Positions 33,801-45,984 are shown, counted from the stretch's first letter. The stretch is DNA of 64,000 nucleotides from Plazaster borealis (GCA_021014325.1 CM037473.1:23550822-23614821), one strand, 5' to 3'. The notes: a model not told the origin generated them from the sequence alone. Program-made: numbers and translations.

Positions 33801-35454
33801 ACCTGAATTTGTTATAAAGGTTATAAATAGGACAAATTTAATAGGCCCTACCACTACACACTCCAAATATTGGGACACTGGTGACTGCTTGGGCTTAGGA
33901 TTTGGAAAGAACCATTTGTAGAACCAATGTTGACCCATCCCTTTAAAATACCTTTAATCCATACCCCAGACACCTTCCCTGCCTTGTCTGGTAGAGGTCT
34001 GGTGTGAAGCAGTCAGGGAATTCATTGACACACTCCGTGTAAAAAGTGAATGTGCCTAATGAGCTCTGCTACACAACCCATAACATAGACACTACCTGGG
34101 AACAATACTCCCCTTCAGAAAAAAAATACCCCTTGCTTATATACCTGGATATGTTTGGGCAGCAACCATGCTCAACAATGGCATTTTGTGGGCTGTTCAG
34201 GTATTAAAAAAGCTACTGGTTGTTCCCTCCATGGAGAGAGAGAGGGCAGAAATACCTGGGTTTTAGCTTTGGACCCCTCAATAGGGAAATATAGTTTACC
34301 TCTGGCTTGTAAACAGTGCAATTGATTGGGCCTGTCACTCAAGTTGCCTGACAGCTGTGGAGTGTTTTCACAATGCCATGGGCTGAATGGTGCGATTACT
34401 GACTGGTGTGTTGATTGCAAGGCTTGCTCAGCAGGTACCAATGGTGTCCTGCCTGGCTCCCTGCCTTGCCAGCCCCTGAGCTTGCTGCCATCAAGCTAAC
34501 CACTAAACAGAATCTGACTGCTTGGGTATACACTGTACACACGCACACTGGACGTGGCCGTCAGAAAGTCAAGCGAGTCCCCACCGTTTTCCCTCCCCCA
34601 AATCTATTAAGTAACCAAGCGATCTTGTCAGTTACACAGCACTTCATTTATTGATTCTATAGATCACTCTGGACACATACCCCCTCCATGATTTATCACC
34701 GCCAATACTGCTACTCCTCATTTTCTATTGGGTCTCTCTCTCTTTAAAAAAAAAATAGAAAAAAAGGGAAATGGCCCCAGACAATTGTAATCCCTGTGAA
34801 TGGTACTCGGGTCGGCCTGATTATGTGTTTGCACTCGTCTTGTCTGGTACACGTGTAGGTAGTGACTGAGGTGACATGTAATTGTTGCTGTAAAATTGAT
34901 TTGGATTGGGAGGGGATTGATTGCACCAATATTGACACTTATGTTGGTTTTTTCCTTTTATTGCTTTATTCTGTCAGCCGGACTTCCGATTATATTCAAG
35001 CAGGCAATAATTCTTCCATTCTAAACTACTGTGCTGTGTAATTTATTGATGTGTTGCGGTGGCCATCTTTGTTGGGTTCCCTGCTCACACAGTGATAATG
35101 TATCATTCCATGTAAAGGTACCAGCCAATTTTTTTTCTCCCAGCCTCAGTTTGGTTACATTGGGATGAAAGGCAGAAAAAGCAAAATGGCCATACCATGA
35201 TAAAGGTCTATTGACCCAATTCACCTGACGTCATCATCACAATTGTCTTGGTTAATTCGCGCCATTTTGGGAGTCATTTTCACTGTGTGTTGGACAGTGT
35301 AGTGTAAATTTTAGGTGTTGGTGGCGTTTAAATGCTTACCTGTTGACTCCCAAAATGGTGAGCGTGGCACAGTCGCCCTGTGCAAAGTCGTGTGGAAGCT
35401 TTTGCTGCAGGCAAAAGGGGTCAGTAGCCTCACGTACTCTAAGGCATTTTTTAT
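33801..35454. other. Unassigned DNA
   Basis: No convincing exon. An A run lies at about 34746. The 35220-35365 region (CACCTGACGTCATCATCACA, ACTCCCAAAATGG) loosely matches 6815-6960. Confidence 0.4.
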
Positions 35455-36010
35455 ACAGAGGTGTACATGATATTAACATTTGGTTACAGTGTATCCAGTG
35501 TAAAATTCTGTTGTATGTTTACAAGAGCATGAATGATATTGGTCCACCTTATCCTGCATACATGTCTGAGCTTCACCAATCCAAGGTATCCATTCTTCTC
35601 GCAATACAGCTCGTCTCAACATTCCTTATTCAGGCATGGTGTTCTTCCTACTTTAGTCTGATTTTCTATTTTTTCGCCCTTTGAAAAATCAGAAAAAATT
35701 GTGATGAAATAGCCTGAAAAGTTGATTAAAGCCCACACCATGTGTACATGTAGGTTAGTCCTTGTTCTCAATCAGATGTTCCTACTTTTTTCCCATGAAC
35801 CAAATATCATGCCTGCTTATTCCACATTACTCTATAGCAAAAATACATTCTCACATTCTTCTGCTGCATTGTGGAATAGTCTTCCAATTAACCTTTGGTA
35901 TTCTTCTTCACTTTAAAATTAATCTTAGGCGTTCTTTATGGTATTATGTATTGCGCTTAGTAAGTTTTGGGAAAAGGCCGATATAAATGCCTTATTGTAT
36001 TGTTATTATT
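35455..36010 (+). mobile_element. LINE 3' end, decayed
   Basis: The plus frame encodes CKILLYVYKSMNDIGPPYPA then MSELHQ, and after a frame break and an inserted stretch, ALWNSLPINLWYSSSL then INLRRSL. This is the CR1/L2-type polymerase tail. GTTTTGGGAAAAGGCCGATA and TATTGTATTGTTATTATT form the 3' UTR and tail. The inserted piece 35633-35810 also occurs at 45375-45560. Confidence 0.75.
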
Positions 36011-36384
36011 CCACTCAGACAAATTAATGCATCACTAGGCCTACCATGCGACCCTTTCACTTTTGATTTAAGTTGTGGGTTTTTTTTGTGTGTAAAACAA
36101 ATTATATACAGTGTTTCTGGGTATTAAACTGCTACTCTATGCTTTTTAAGCAGAGCCATGAAAATGGGGCCTGGATATAAAGAAGGGGGCCATCTTGCTG
36201 GAAATGGTGAAGAGCTTCGTTTTTATATACAGGCAAGCAACCTTTTCAGCTGAACAGCTGATTGTGGAATTCAAATAAAATAGTGCCGTAGAAAACTGAA
36301 AACACTGAACTAAGTTTTGTGTGCTCAGCCGTTTCCTTTTTCCCTTCAAATTATTTGTATATATAAGATGAACTTAAGTTGGTT
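36011..36384. repeat. Partly repeated DNA
   Basis: 36255-36345 (AATAGTGCCGTAGAAAACTG...AAGTTTTGTGTG) matches 61930-62005. A family I-like end (AGCAGAGCCATGAAAATGGG) lies at about 36150. Confidence 0.45.
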
Positions 36385-36790
36385 AAATGTAGGTCAAGTA
36401 CATTCTGTCCTTGGCACAGGGTTTATGTTTACAACGCAGTGTCAATGCAGAAACCATATCTCCAGTATCTTTTTAAAGACGTGGCATAGGTCCGGTATTT
36501 GTGTGATCATCAGATAAAGTTATATGATATTTTGCTCTTAAAAGTCAGTGTGAAGTTGGCACTGGTTCCAATCGCACTGAGAAACACTTTTTAGTCTTCA
36601 GGTAAAATCGAGTTTGAAATCGGAATTTTGTTATCATGCCTTGTTCCAATTCCATGTAGGTCACGAATACAGGTCAAGTATGATCCATCCTTGCACCAAG
36701 GTTCATGTTTACAAAGCGGAATTGGCAATGCAGAAACCATATCTCTAGTAGGCCTATCTTTTCAAAGACACAGTAGGTTCCTGGGTGATT
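36385..36790 (+). repeat. Direct repeat, two copies about 290 bp apart
   Basis: GGTCAAGTA, TTTATGTTTACAA, AATGCAGAAACCATATCTC and TTTTAAAGACG-like phrases occur at 36391-36490 and again, diverged, at 36673-36780. Confidence 0.6.
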
Positions 36791-37472
36791 GCTAAAAAAG
36801 AAACTTGACTTTTGTTTCCTTGTTAAAGTTGTATGGCAAGATTTTGGCTGGAAGAAAAGGTTTTTTTAACGAAATTAGTTTTTTTTTCCTGAGACAAATG
36901 ATGCTGTTTCAAAACAAAAACATACAAAAACTTTCGCAAATATATGTAGAATGCAAAATTGTTTGTACATGGCTGATGGACACTAGATAATATCAGGATT
37001 CTGACAATAATTCATTTTTAGTCTTTAATTAACTACGACTTTAAATGAAAGCTAATAACTACTTGAAAGTTGAATCTTTAAAATTAGCTATTTGAAACTT
37101 AAATCTAAACATCCTGGTCAAATAGGCCAAAAATCTGACCTACATTGTAGCATCTATTGTTCAGACTCCAGTAGAACACTTTTTGTTTCCCCTTGTTTCT
37201 TTTAAAAAAAAATTAAATCAAATCTCAATTATCAATTATTTTCTTTGATCAATCAAATAGAAATAGCATTTATGGAATTTTTAAAACGTTGATATTTCTG
37301 AATGGCCCCTAGCCCAGGTTTATTACTTGTGTGAAAACATTTATTGTGGTGGGTTGTCTGGATTTTACACTGTTAAATAGTTATTAATTGGGACATGGAG
37401 GAAGGAAATAGTTTCGGAGAGGATGGGGGTGGTTGTGAGGTAGAAAACAAAACTGAACAGGTCACATACAGT
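36791..37472. other. Unassigned AT-rich DNA
   Basis: No exon or clear repeat was seen. Confidence 0.4.
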
Positions 37473-37700
37473 CAGGTTTGCTCAGTGGTTTCTGTCCCTG
37501 CCTTCCACCTCTGTGGACCCCGGTTCGATTCCCGGACCGGAGCCTTGCATGTGGATTGGGTTTTCAGTCCCTACCTGACTGCTTGGGTTTTCCCCATTTG
37601 GGGCTTTCCTCTAAAACTTAACATTTCTTCTTGTTTCCTATTCACCATCCTGTTATTGGTGCTTGCGCTATTGGATGTGTTAATGATAAATAACAAAATA
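37473..37700 (+). mobile_element. tRNA-derived SINE, type 2
   Basis: The head carries GTTTGCTCAGTGGTTTCTG and box B CCGGTTCGATTCCCGG. The body has GCCTTGCATGTGGATTGGG, GGGTTTTCCCCATTTGGGG and CCTGTTATTGGTGC. Other copies: 51366-51530 and 55210-55455 (plus), with antisense copies at 29105 and 33522. Confidence 0.75.
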
Positions 37701-38053
37701 ACTATAGGAGTCCTATATGGGTTATTATAGGCGCTTCTCGTCATCGTTTTTAAAATAATCAGAAATAATCAGAAATTTCTTCATTTTTTTCTGTACAAAA
37801 GTTGGTGTGATTTTTCCTTTAGGATGTTGTGCCATCTAGGCCTATATAAATTCAAACTCAATTACTGCAAGTACATGTACATCGCCATCGATGATAACCT
37901 TGGAATATTTTGTAGTTTTTAAATGTCAACGGTTTGTTGTGCACATCCCATGTACAATTCAGGATGCTTTAGAATGTTGATTTGATTTATGCTGGATGGG
38001 AATGTGGTTGAATTTCCTCAAATCAGATTGCACACATGGGCTAACATGTGCAG

Positions 38054-38180
38054 AGTTTGTACAGGTGGTTGTATGTCAGCGGCGACGACGACGCACGTCG
38101 TATTATAGTGCACATGGCAAGGGAAAGCAATGTCTACCTCTCCTCATGGCTCAAGGCGAAGGTGCAGATGTGGCAAACAG
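38054..38180 (+). CDS. Candidate upstream exon, possibly of the same bHLH gene
   Basis: The frame reads SLYRWLYVSGDDDARRIIVH followed by MARESNVYLSSWLKAKVQMW and QT. The amino-acid mix is balanced and the GC content is higher than in flanking DNA, unlike most chance ORFs here. It ends at CAAACAG|GTAAAA, a good donor, with one base left over (phase 1). That is the phase needed by the exon at 55714, and joining them would make a Gly codon. The acceptor (ATGTGCAG at 38046-38053) has a poor pyrimidine tract, and an in-frame stop at 38042 limits the upstream extent. Alternatively the ATG at 38114 (CACATGG) could start the protein in a first coding exon. I do not recognise the peptide family. Coding status is inferred from composition and splice phase. 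Confidence 0.42.
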
Positions 38181-39479
38181 GTAAAATCAATCGTCTCCGT
38201 CCAGCAGATTTACCAATTACGAATCTACGACATCCGCGTACGCACACACACTGACTGAGAAGTGGAACTTGTGTACATCAGAAAACGTGTGTCTGTACAC
38301 ATATGTATGGGAGATGAACAACCTGCAACATAATGTTCTGGCAAATTGTTATTGACAACTTCGTCAGTGTGTTTCCTCGGAGCATAGGCTTTTTAAAAAT
38401 GTTGCCTTTAAGGGAAGTAAAAGACATGACACATGTGTTGGCAATTATCAGAAAAAGAACTGCGTACGTGGTGAAAAGTTAAGGTCCAATTTTTGTGTGG
38501 GAACAGTTGTTGTTATCTTTGAGAAATGGAATTTTCTCGATCCGAAAAGTGTTGTCTTGTGATGCAACATCTTGAAAAAAAAGTAATTTTGGGAGGGTTA
38601 GTTTTTGAAAAGAATGTTTCTTGCGGAGTTTATTGTTTTTTAAACATTCATCGCCAGATTTTGCCAAATCGATGGTATAGGCTACTGGCAGTTCGTGTTA
38701 CAGAGTGCCCTAGAATGTTTGGTTGGGAGAGCCTTTTTCACATTCATTATGGGAAACTTTGGTTGAATGTTTTTTGTCGTCTGGCAGTGCCCGCCACATG
38801 ACCCTGATTGTTTGAGTCTGCTTGTGGTTTGCAAAGCAGCAGAGTTTATGGCAAAAGATGTTTTTTTTGTGAGGCTTGTGAACGTTTTTTCTATACTGTG
38901 AATGAAAAACAAAATCTTATTTTGGAGTCTTCTGTCAAAAAATCAGGCAGTGCAACTTTTGAATGTATGCATTCTCTAAAAATAAAGCATCATCATTTTA
39001 AAGGGAAGTCGAAAACTAAAAAGTTCCATTCAATGAATGATAGGTTAATTGCTATCTTAATAGGTTGAAAATAGTCCCAGTCTGCATTGCCAGACTAATT
39101 TTTTGGTCGTCAAACGAGCCACACATTTTCAACAATATCTACTTCGCTAATTGGTAGTTGCGTAGCATGTGAACAAACAAATACCCCGTAATCGTGGGGG
39201 AGAGATATCCTCTGCGTTTTTCTTCACACTTCCCCGCTCGTTATTGTTTAGTTTGACCCTATCTTCGGGGCTATCTGCCAAACCAAATGGAGTCTGTCAA
39301 TAGTTCCCACCTACCGTGGTCCATATCTTCAAATTATCAAGATGCAAATTTTGATTAGCGCGTAGGGGAAAAACGTTTGCTTGCACAGTACGATTTTTAT
39401 TGTTGATTCGACACACAATAGAATGGGATACTGTATAAAACAAAATTTTAAGTTACAGAGAGGAACCATTCTGTGTTGA
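38181..39479. other. Unassigned DNA after the candidate exon
   Basis: If the exon call is right this is intron. Short frames (38526-38801, 38808-39068) have no domain. Confidence 0.4.
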
Positions 39480-39655
39480 ATACTTCAGGCCTGGAATTAC
39501 ACAGAGACCACGAAGGCCATGGCCTCTGTTGCCTCTGGTCTTGGCCTTGGTGCCCCTTCAAACGTTCCCCATAGACTTTAAGCTTTTCCCAATGGAAATG
39601 CCCTTTACATAATGAAAATGGTCTTGCCCTCTCAAAGATGAAATTCCAGGGCTGT
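39480..39655 (+). repeat. Family E2 repeat, longest copy
   Basis: AAGGCCATGGCCTCTGTTGC, TTGGTGCCCCTTCAA, CATAGACTTTAAG and AAAGATGAAATTCCAG are shared with 30067-30215 and 32265-32405. Confidence 0.75.
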
Positions 39656-39736
39656 TGTAATCCTAAAATTTGACTGTTGTTTAGGCTGTTTCGTCTCAGT
39701 TTAGTCATGAGTCCCGTGCAGGTTTATTTTACTTTT

Positions 39737-40015
39737 AAGCCCCTTTCACACTGCAGGAGTTTCCCTGGAAATTCCCGGGAAAGGTTGGTTGGCAAACTAC
39801 CAGGAAACAGCCATTTACCGTCCCGGGAAATACACTTAGCTACCCTTGCTATTGAGTAGAGTTAAGCGAGATAACACCAGTGGCTAGCATACAATGTAGG
39901 CCTACTGAGTGATCATTTTCCGCAGGAAAAGTGTAAAACCGACATGGGGTGGCAGTGGGTTTAAAAATCCCCAGGAAACTCCTGGGGAATTTTCCTCGCA
40001 AGTCTAAAAAGAGCC
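39737..40015. mobile_element. Possible MITE with worn inverted ends
   Basis: CCCTTTCACACTGCAGGAGT and TTTCC at the left face GGAAACTCCTGGGG and AAGTCTAAAAAGAGCC at the right. The inner arms (TTCCCGGGAAA, CCAGGAAAC) pair imperfectly. Confidence 0.4.
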
Positions 40016-40614
40016 TTTGTATGACATCGGGTATTTGACATCACTGTTTTAGAGAGAGACAAAATCTCCATCCTCTAGTTTTCAATAAAAAACACCATGC
40101 AACCAACTTCTGAAAGTTTCATCAACTTCCGTGGCCGTGTTTTAGTAAAAAAAGAAAAAAAAACACAATTAGTTTTCCTGAACACATTAAATAAAAATGC
40201 TTTCATCTGTCACTGTTTTGATAATTGTATTTCAACCTGGCCAGCTGCTTATTAATAAGTTTCAATTTATTCAAGTGAATTGCAAACGTAAACCGAGTTT
40301 TGCTGAGTACTTTAAATGTCGATCATGTTTGTTTTTTTGATGTGTGTGTCAACTTCCGCAAAAATAACAATGTGTGACTATTTTGGATAGTACTGCTCAA
40401 ACCATAGAGAAAGGACCGCTCTATGCTCAAACACTTAAACAGAAATTTGGAACTTTGATATAAATATAGGATATTAGAACCACTTGCAACTAGAACAGTG
40501 ACTTCATTGCAGTGTGCAAACAGTCCAAGGCAGAATCAATACACTCGCAATAGCTCACTGTTTCAAGTGGAGATCCAAAGTCCTAATTCAGTTGCCATTC
40601 ACTGGAGGAGATCT
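40016..40614. other. Unassigned DNA
   Basis: No recognisable feature was seen. Confidence 0.4.
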
Positions 40615-40870
40615 ATTTAACTCTTCAGAGACTAGTGGCCGCAAGCGGCTTGTACCAAAATGCCCCAAAGCGGCTGCAAACGGCTGCAAGACTTGACCTT
40701 CTTCCACTCACCCAAAGTGAAAGGTCAAGGTAAAGGTCAAGTCCTGAATTGACATTTTTCAATGTTTCCCATGATAATCTGTATAATCTATAATAAAAAA
40801 TGTATTATTTTTTCAGAAATTTTCACACAAAAAGTTGGTCAAAAATATTAGCCATGTCAGTGTATTGTGA
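40615..40870 (+). repeat. Family M repeat
   Basis: GTGGCCGCAAGCGGCTTGTA, CCAAAATGCC, GAATTGACATTTTTCAATGT and TTCCCATG recur at 52917-53100 (plus) and 59480-59752 (minus). Confidence 0.7.
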
Positions 40871-41606
40871 TGATTATACAGAAACGATTGGTATCTATAA
40901 TGGGTTAATGAGTCTGCTAGTTTCTATTGATACACATAAACTTCCTATCCCCACCCCATCATGACTATAGACAATACATGGCCGACCATCATCGCACAGG
41001 AATGAGCGGTGAAAAAGCTCAGGAATCGATTCGCTACCGAAGTCTACAAAAACCAACTTAGCAATGTCTAACATGCAAAAAGTAACTTATACACGTAAAA
41101 CTTGCAGCTTCCGTTTAAATCTCTTTTTCAAAAGAGTGTTGGCTCTGAAAAGGGCCATTGGAATGGTCTCAACATTTAAGAACAACGACTTGTTATCCAC
41201 ATCATGCAAAGTTTCAAATGTCACTCATGTCACTCACAGACAAGTAACACCAACCATATGGAGGAAGGCCAATCTAGGTATTGTAGTTGTACATGTTATT
41301 ACTTGATAAAGGTTGGTGGGTTTTTGAACGGGTCTTCACCTATTTATCAGCAATGGCATGGACAGTGCCCTCTATAGTTTGTATTCAGAGCTCAGACACT
41401 CGACCTCAATGGTATCTCATCTTTTACAATGCAACACATTTTAAAATGTTTGTATTTCTTTCATTTCTGTATAGACCCATTCAATACATGCGTATCATTA
41501 GCAGAATTTCCCTTGTTATCCTTGGAGTCTCAGCTAGGTCAGGTCTTATATTTTCTTCTTCCTCCATGATAACACAAAGACCCAGTCTACTTGAATATCA
41601 CCCCTC
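40871..41606. other. Unassigned DNA
   Basis: No exon was recognised. The 126-codon frame (41287-41667) looks non-coding. Confidence 0.4.
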
Positions 41607-41770
41607 ACCCCCCCCCCCAGCTACCAATCTTAATCGTATGTCATTAACACAACATTATTTATTATGATAGATTCAAATGCCTCATCTGCTTACGTCTCTG
41701 AACACGCTCCCCCCATAAGCCACCAACCTTCATCGTATGTCATTACCACAACATTGGTTATTATGCTTAC
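41607..41770 (+). repeat. Diverged tandem duplication, about 97-bp period
   Basis: CCCCCC, then CTACCAATCTTAATCGTATG and TCATTAACACAACATT, is repeated as CCACCAACCTTCATCGTATG and TCATTACCACAACATT. Confidence 0.65.
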
Positions 41771-42127
41771 TAATACGGTGTGCAGTGTGTACCCAGTGTA
41801 GCTCATGGTGAATGACACACCTCCCTTCTAACCAGGGGGAACGCAGCACCTGCTAAAACAACATCCCTACAGAATCACCTGTGGCTCTCCTTGGCTTTAA
41901 TGGCAATCCAATCAGCTCAAGTTCAGACTGGGGATGGTATGGATTATCGCCCTACTGAAAGGCCAAGGATTTCTGGCCTTGCTGTTTTTCTCCTTGTACT
42001 TCAACTCTCTGGTGTGCGCAGTGTTTGCTCAATTAATGTGGAAATTGTTGTGATTTCTACGTTGGTAATTGATTGGGAGGCTTTGCGTGGTTATAGAAGG
42101 AGTTCTCATGTAGTGTTGAGAAGATTC
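41771..42127. other. Unassigned DNA
   Basis: No recognisable feature was seen. Confidence 0.4.
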
Positions 42128-42492
42128 TTGTTCCTGCACGACCACATGACATGATGGAGCACATGCATCATGGGTGTCTGTGAATTTTGGATCTTGGTAC
42201 AACTAGTTCTCCCCCTTGGATAGTGCTCTAGCATCAGCTGGAGATTCTTATGGTTGGCTGTGAATCATCTTTGAGGTTGTACTACTTGTACAACTGTGCG
42301 CTTCTGAGAATTTGTTGCTGTACGACCACATCTGTCATGATGAAGGACCCTACATCACGGGTGTCTGTGAATTTTGGATCTTGGTTTTTCTCTCAGTGCT
42401 AAGATGTGCTATCATCAGATGAGGATGCTCATGGTTGGTTGTGAGTCATCTTTGAGGTTGTAGTACTTGTAAAAATGTGTGCTTCTAAGATT
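42128..42492 (+). repeat. 184-bp tandem duplication
   Basis: Copies start at 42128 and 42312 (TTGTTCCTGCACGACCACAT / TTGTTGCTGTACGACCACAT). Both contain GGTGTCTGTGAATTTTGGAT and ATCTTTGAGGTTGTA and end at CTTCT(G/A)AGA. Confidence 0.8.
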
Positions 42493-42629
42493 AAAACCAA
42501 TTCCCTCCCACAAGTTTTTGAATAGAATGCTCTTTTTTTTCTTCTTTTTTTAATATCTGTCTTTATTACCCTGGTCATCGGTACATTGAACAAATCTCTC
42601 TAAATAATTATTAAAATTAAAATCCACCC

Positions 42630-42716
42630 CCAAAATAATGGAAAGATGAGGATTTGAACCTTCAACCTTTTGATTTCTGTTTCTGATGATCCATCAACCG
42701 AGCTGCCTTACCCAAC
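42630..42716 (-). mobile_element. tRNA-like SINE head, antisense
   Basis: GGATTTGAACCTTCAACC (box B) and CATCAACCGAGCTGCC (box A) in reverse. The acceptor ends do not pair well enough to call a tRNA gene. Confidence 0.5.
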
Positions 42717-43741
42717 TTTGTGCAAAGTTGGTTGACGTCTAATGCGATAAGTTATGTGTAATCCAGTGTTGTTTCGTCTCTTAAAAATACTCTCCGAGAG
42801 CTCTCCAACTTGAACAGGCGAAGTAACCCAGAGTCTTGCATTCTTCTGTATATTTGTGTTCATATTTACATACATCAGGGTCTGGCTAAATGCCAGCAGT
42901 GTTTAACCAGCCCAAATACTTTGCAAGTAATGGTGTATTTATATGCAACCCAGACAAGTCTTGTTGGAGGGGTTACCTATGTACACACAGCCTTGTGCCA
43001 TCACTTCGACTGCTGTTTAGAGGGTACGAGGAGCCATTGATGTCAATCCAATGTGTACACGGCCACAGAGGATGTGAAAAAGCCCGTGTCAGTTTATGGA
43101 GGTTTAACAGCATGCCAAATACTTGATACTCTCCGGCTTGTGGAGTCCGAGTTTACCAAGACGCTATTGATTTCGAGCCTCCCCACTTCATTCTACTCTG
43201 TTTCTTTCTGTGATGGGTTTGTGAGTTATGTCAAGAATTATGGAGTCGGTTTGTGAGGGGGAATCCAAATTGATGTGGATCTGCAATTTAAAGGAGAACG
43301 GTTGGAGTGGGTCTTTTCCATCTTGAATGGCAAGGTTTTTTAAGGTGAATTTTATTTGTGGTGAATCACGCTCATGTGACTGGTGTGGAATTTGGCTCTT
43401 GGCTCAAAAATACTTTGTTCTTGAAGGAATGGACCTACAATATGAACTCAAATTCTTCTGCTTCTGTACAAATCTACAATAATATTTCTCTCAAAAAGTA
43501 TCACAAATTTAATATAGTATGTTAACAAAGTTATGTGCGTTCATATTTTTAGATGTTATTGTCAGTTTTCTTTGTTGAAAATACATGATTAGTATTATGA
43601 AGGGAAGAGAACATGTAGTATGGACCCACAACTTGAATTCAAATTCTGAACTTTTTAGAAATTTCTCTGATTATTTCTATAAAATTGACTAAATTATTTA
43701 AAATCTAGGTCTAACGCTTTTTCATAATTTTAGTTACAAGT
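42717..43741. other. Unassigned DNA with overlapping short frames
   Basis: The 43053-43256 frame (YTATEDVKKPVSVYGGL, then TACQILDTLRLVESEF) is protein-like in composition but has no recognised family. No donor is obvious. Confidence 0.3.
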
Positions 43742-43880
43742 GTTGTGGCGGTCTAGTGCGTTGAACTCAAGTTCTGGTGGCTGAGTCATCAGAGTGTGGG
43801 TTCGAATCCTGGTTGTGACACTTGTGTCCTTGAGCAAGACACTTAACTATACTCTATAATTCGGTAGTCTTTGTCACCAG
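43742..43880 (+). mobile_element. Leu-tRNA SINE
   Basis: GCGTTGAACTCAAGTTCTGG, box B GTGGGTTCGAATCCTGG, then CACTTGTGTCCTTGAGCAAG and ACACTTAACTA. Confidence 0.75.
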
Positions 43881-43892
43881 GTGTCCGTTGGA

Positions 43893-44120
43893 GTTCAACT
43901 CCATTAGGTATCACTTACATATTGTGTACAGTACATTTTGTATACTGTGTTTTGTTCATCTGCTAGTCAAAGAGCCTAACACCACAAATTACATAGTCTA
44001 TTCTCTCCAGTCCCAAGGAGTACATTGCAGTTCAACTCCATTATTATGTTATTTGTTAATGTACGTTTTGTACATAATGCATTTTTGTACATAATGCATG
44101 GTCCATCTGCTTGTCAAAAG
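43893..44120 (+). repeat. Diverged tandem repeat, about 136-bp period
   Basis: AGTTCAACTCCATTA at 43893 and 44029 is followed in each copy by a GTACATTTTGTATA / GTACGTTTTGTACATA stretch and a TTCATCTGCTAGTCAAAG / TCCATCTGCTTGTCAAAA end. Confidence 0.6.
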
Positions 44121-44132
44121 GACCCTAAAGCT

Positions 44133-44340
44133 GAGTTTTCATTGGACTTTTGGGGGGTAAACTAACTGAGCAAATGGGCAACTTGACCATAGTTTAAGTC
44201 CAGTGCGAACAACCCATGAAAATTTCACCCAGGTAACTTAACCGAGTCCAATGGGTAGTTTAACCAGGTTAACTAACCTGGTCAAACTAATCATAGAGAA
44301 AGGACCTATGAACTAACTGAGCCAAAAAGTCCAGTGTGGA
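44133..44340. mobile_element. Possible MITE, about 200 bp
   Basis: TTGGACTTTTGGGG and AACTAACTGAGC at the left are inverted at the right as GAACTAACTGAGCC and AAAAAGTCCAGTG, though part of the match is also direct. Other internal repeats of TTAACC occur. Confidence 0.4.
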
Positions 44341-44978
44341 CGCATTGCCCCATGTGTTTATATTTAGTCAGTAGGTTTGTTTCACCATGTCTTGGTTAGT
44401 TTACTTACACTGTACATCAAATAATCCAAGTGCGGGACACCTCTAAGATTCACCCATTGGAATGTTACCTATGGTTTTGGTTAAATATTAATCCAAGGCC
44501 AACAAAACCTAAAACTAGTAGTCTCTGTCCCCGGGAGGCACCTGCTTGTATCATGGTCCCTCTTCATGCCATGCTTTGTATACTTGTATTCATCCATACT
44601 GGGTTTCATGGTTTCAGCTAAGTTACAAGAGTTCTTAAACTTGTACACCCTGTCCTGTGGTTCAGTGGCTGGTCATGGAGCCTAACCCTATCAAGAGTGA
44701 TGCCACCTGGGTATGCTGGGGGCGCTAATAGATTTATTACACCATCAGCCCTTATGCCCCCTTGCCATGTAATTCGATTCTGTACATGCTAGTCTGCCCT
44801 GACCTTATGTTGACCTCCCAATTTGACTTATTGGCTGTTCTATTTCTGGAAGGGTTTAACAAAAGTTTTGGAATGGAAGTGGATTATATTTCTGAATTGG
44901 TTTTCACTGATTTTGATTCAACATTCATGAATACCCCAGTTAATTTAGGCAGTCCTATTGGTTGAAAGGTTGCCACAT

Positions 44979-45345
44979 GACTGTTTAAGACCAGTTTGGA
45001 ACAGCTGATAAAGACTTAACTGGAGCTGTGAATGCATGTTCGGTGCTCATAGCCATACGTGAGTTGGCACACTAGCTTATGGGCGTTAACATAACAGGTA
45101 AAGCAATCAATACACATCGGTACTCATTGTAAAATCTAATAGCATGCTCGCGTATCAAAAAGGTTGAGCGTCTCCTGCAATTTGACCCTTAGCGAAATGG
45201 AGCCTGAAGACATAAAAGGAATCAACAATTTAGGCCTACTAAACAGAAAAGTTTGACAGATTTTCCTACATTATTACACTTTTTAACAAAATGGACATTA
45301 TGAATTGGAATAAAAGAGTAATGACAGGTTCTTAAACGGCTGTTA
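44979..45345 (+). repeat. Family N repeat
   Basis: It aligns with 63654-64000: TTAACTGGAGCTGTGA, CATAGCCATA, ATTGTAAAATCTA, GAGCGTC, GGAGCCTG and ATTTTCCTACATTA. Class unknown. Confidence 0.7.
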
Positions 45346-45374
45346 AAAACCTTACAGGGTTGTGCAGGCATCAT

Positions 45375-45560
45375 ATTCTTCCTACTTTAGTCTGATTTTT
45401 GATTTTGTTCGCCCTTCTAGGGAAAAATCAGAAAAATTGTGATGAAATAGCCTGAAAAGTCTTTTAAAGCCTATACCATGTGTAAATGTTGGTCAGCTCT
45501 TGTACTCGATAAAATGTTCCTACTTTATTCCAAGGAACAAATATCATGCCTGGTTGTGGC
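45375..45560 (+). repeat. Repeat shared with the LINE at 35.6 kb
   Basis: TTCTTCCTACTTTAGTCTGA, GTGATGAAATAGCCTGAAAA and CAAATATCATGCCTG match 35640-35815. Confidence 0.75.
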
Positions 45561-45647
45561 CGTGTGATAAAGGAGCACGCGTTCCTCTCGGTCCTTTAAT
45601 GATCACACAGCCAATTGAATACTGAGCTTCGTAGGCCCCCCTTATCA

Positions 45648-45745
45648 GGGCTTGAATTTTACACTGGACCACAGACCCGAGGCAAGTAGTTTTAGTGTCG
45701 GGCCAGTAAACTCATGACTGGACAAGTCCAGCAGTCTTGTGTTTT
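45648..45745 (+). repeat. Family K repeat
   Basis: TTACACTGGACCACAGACCC, GGGCCAGTAAACTCATGACT and GGACAAGTCC match 6369-6463. A LINE/SINE-like tail (CTTTATTATTATTATTA) follows at about 45860. Confidence 0.65.
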
Positions 45746-45984
45746 ACAATTGAGTAACAATACCTAACTGTGTAATGTCTTGAATGTATCTTTCACAAAT
45801 TATATTATTATTTTCTTGTTCTCTTTATGCGCTTAGAGGCTTTTGTATCAGGCGCTTTACAAATGTCTTTATTATTATTATTAATATAAACAAATTTTGT
45901 TCAAATGTTGACCTTGAGTCTGGAATATACCTTTCAATTCTGTTGAGTAATGAAGTACTTAATACCCCAAAAAGATAGATGAGA

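Noticed and set aside
41287..41667. 126-codon ORF
   Set aside because: No domain, contains a C10-type run and a duplicated stretch, and has no splice signals.
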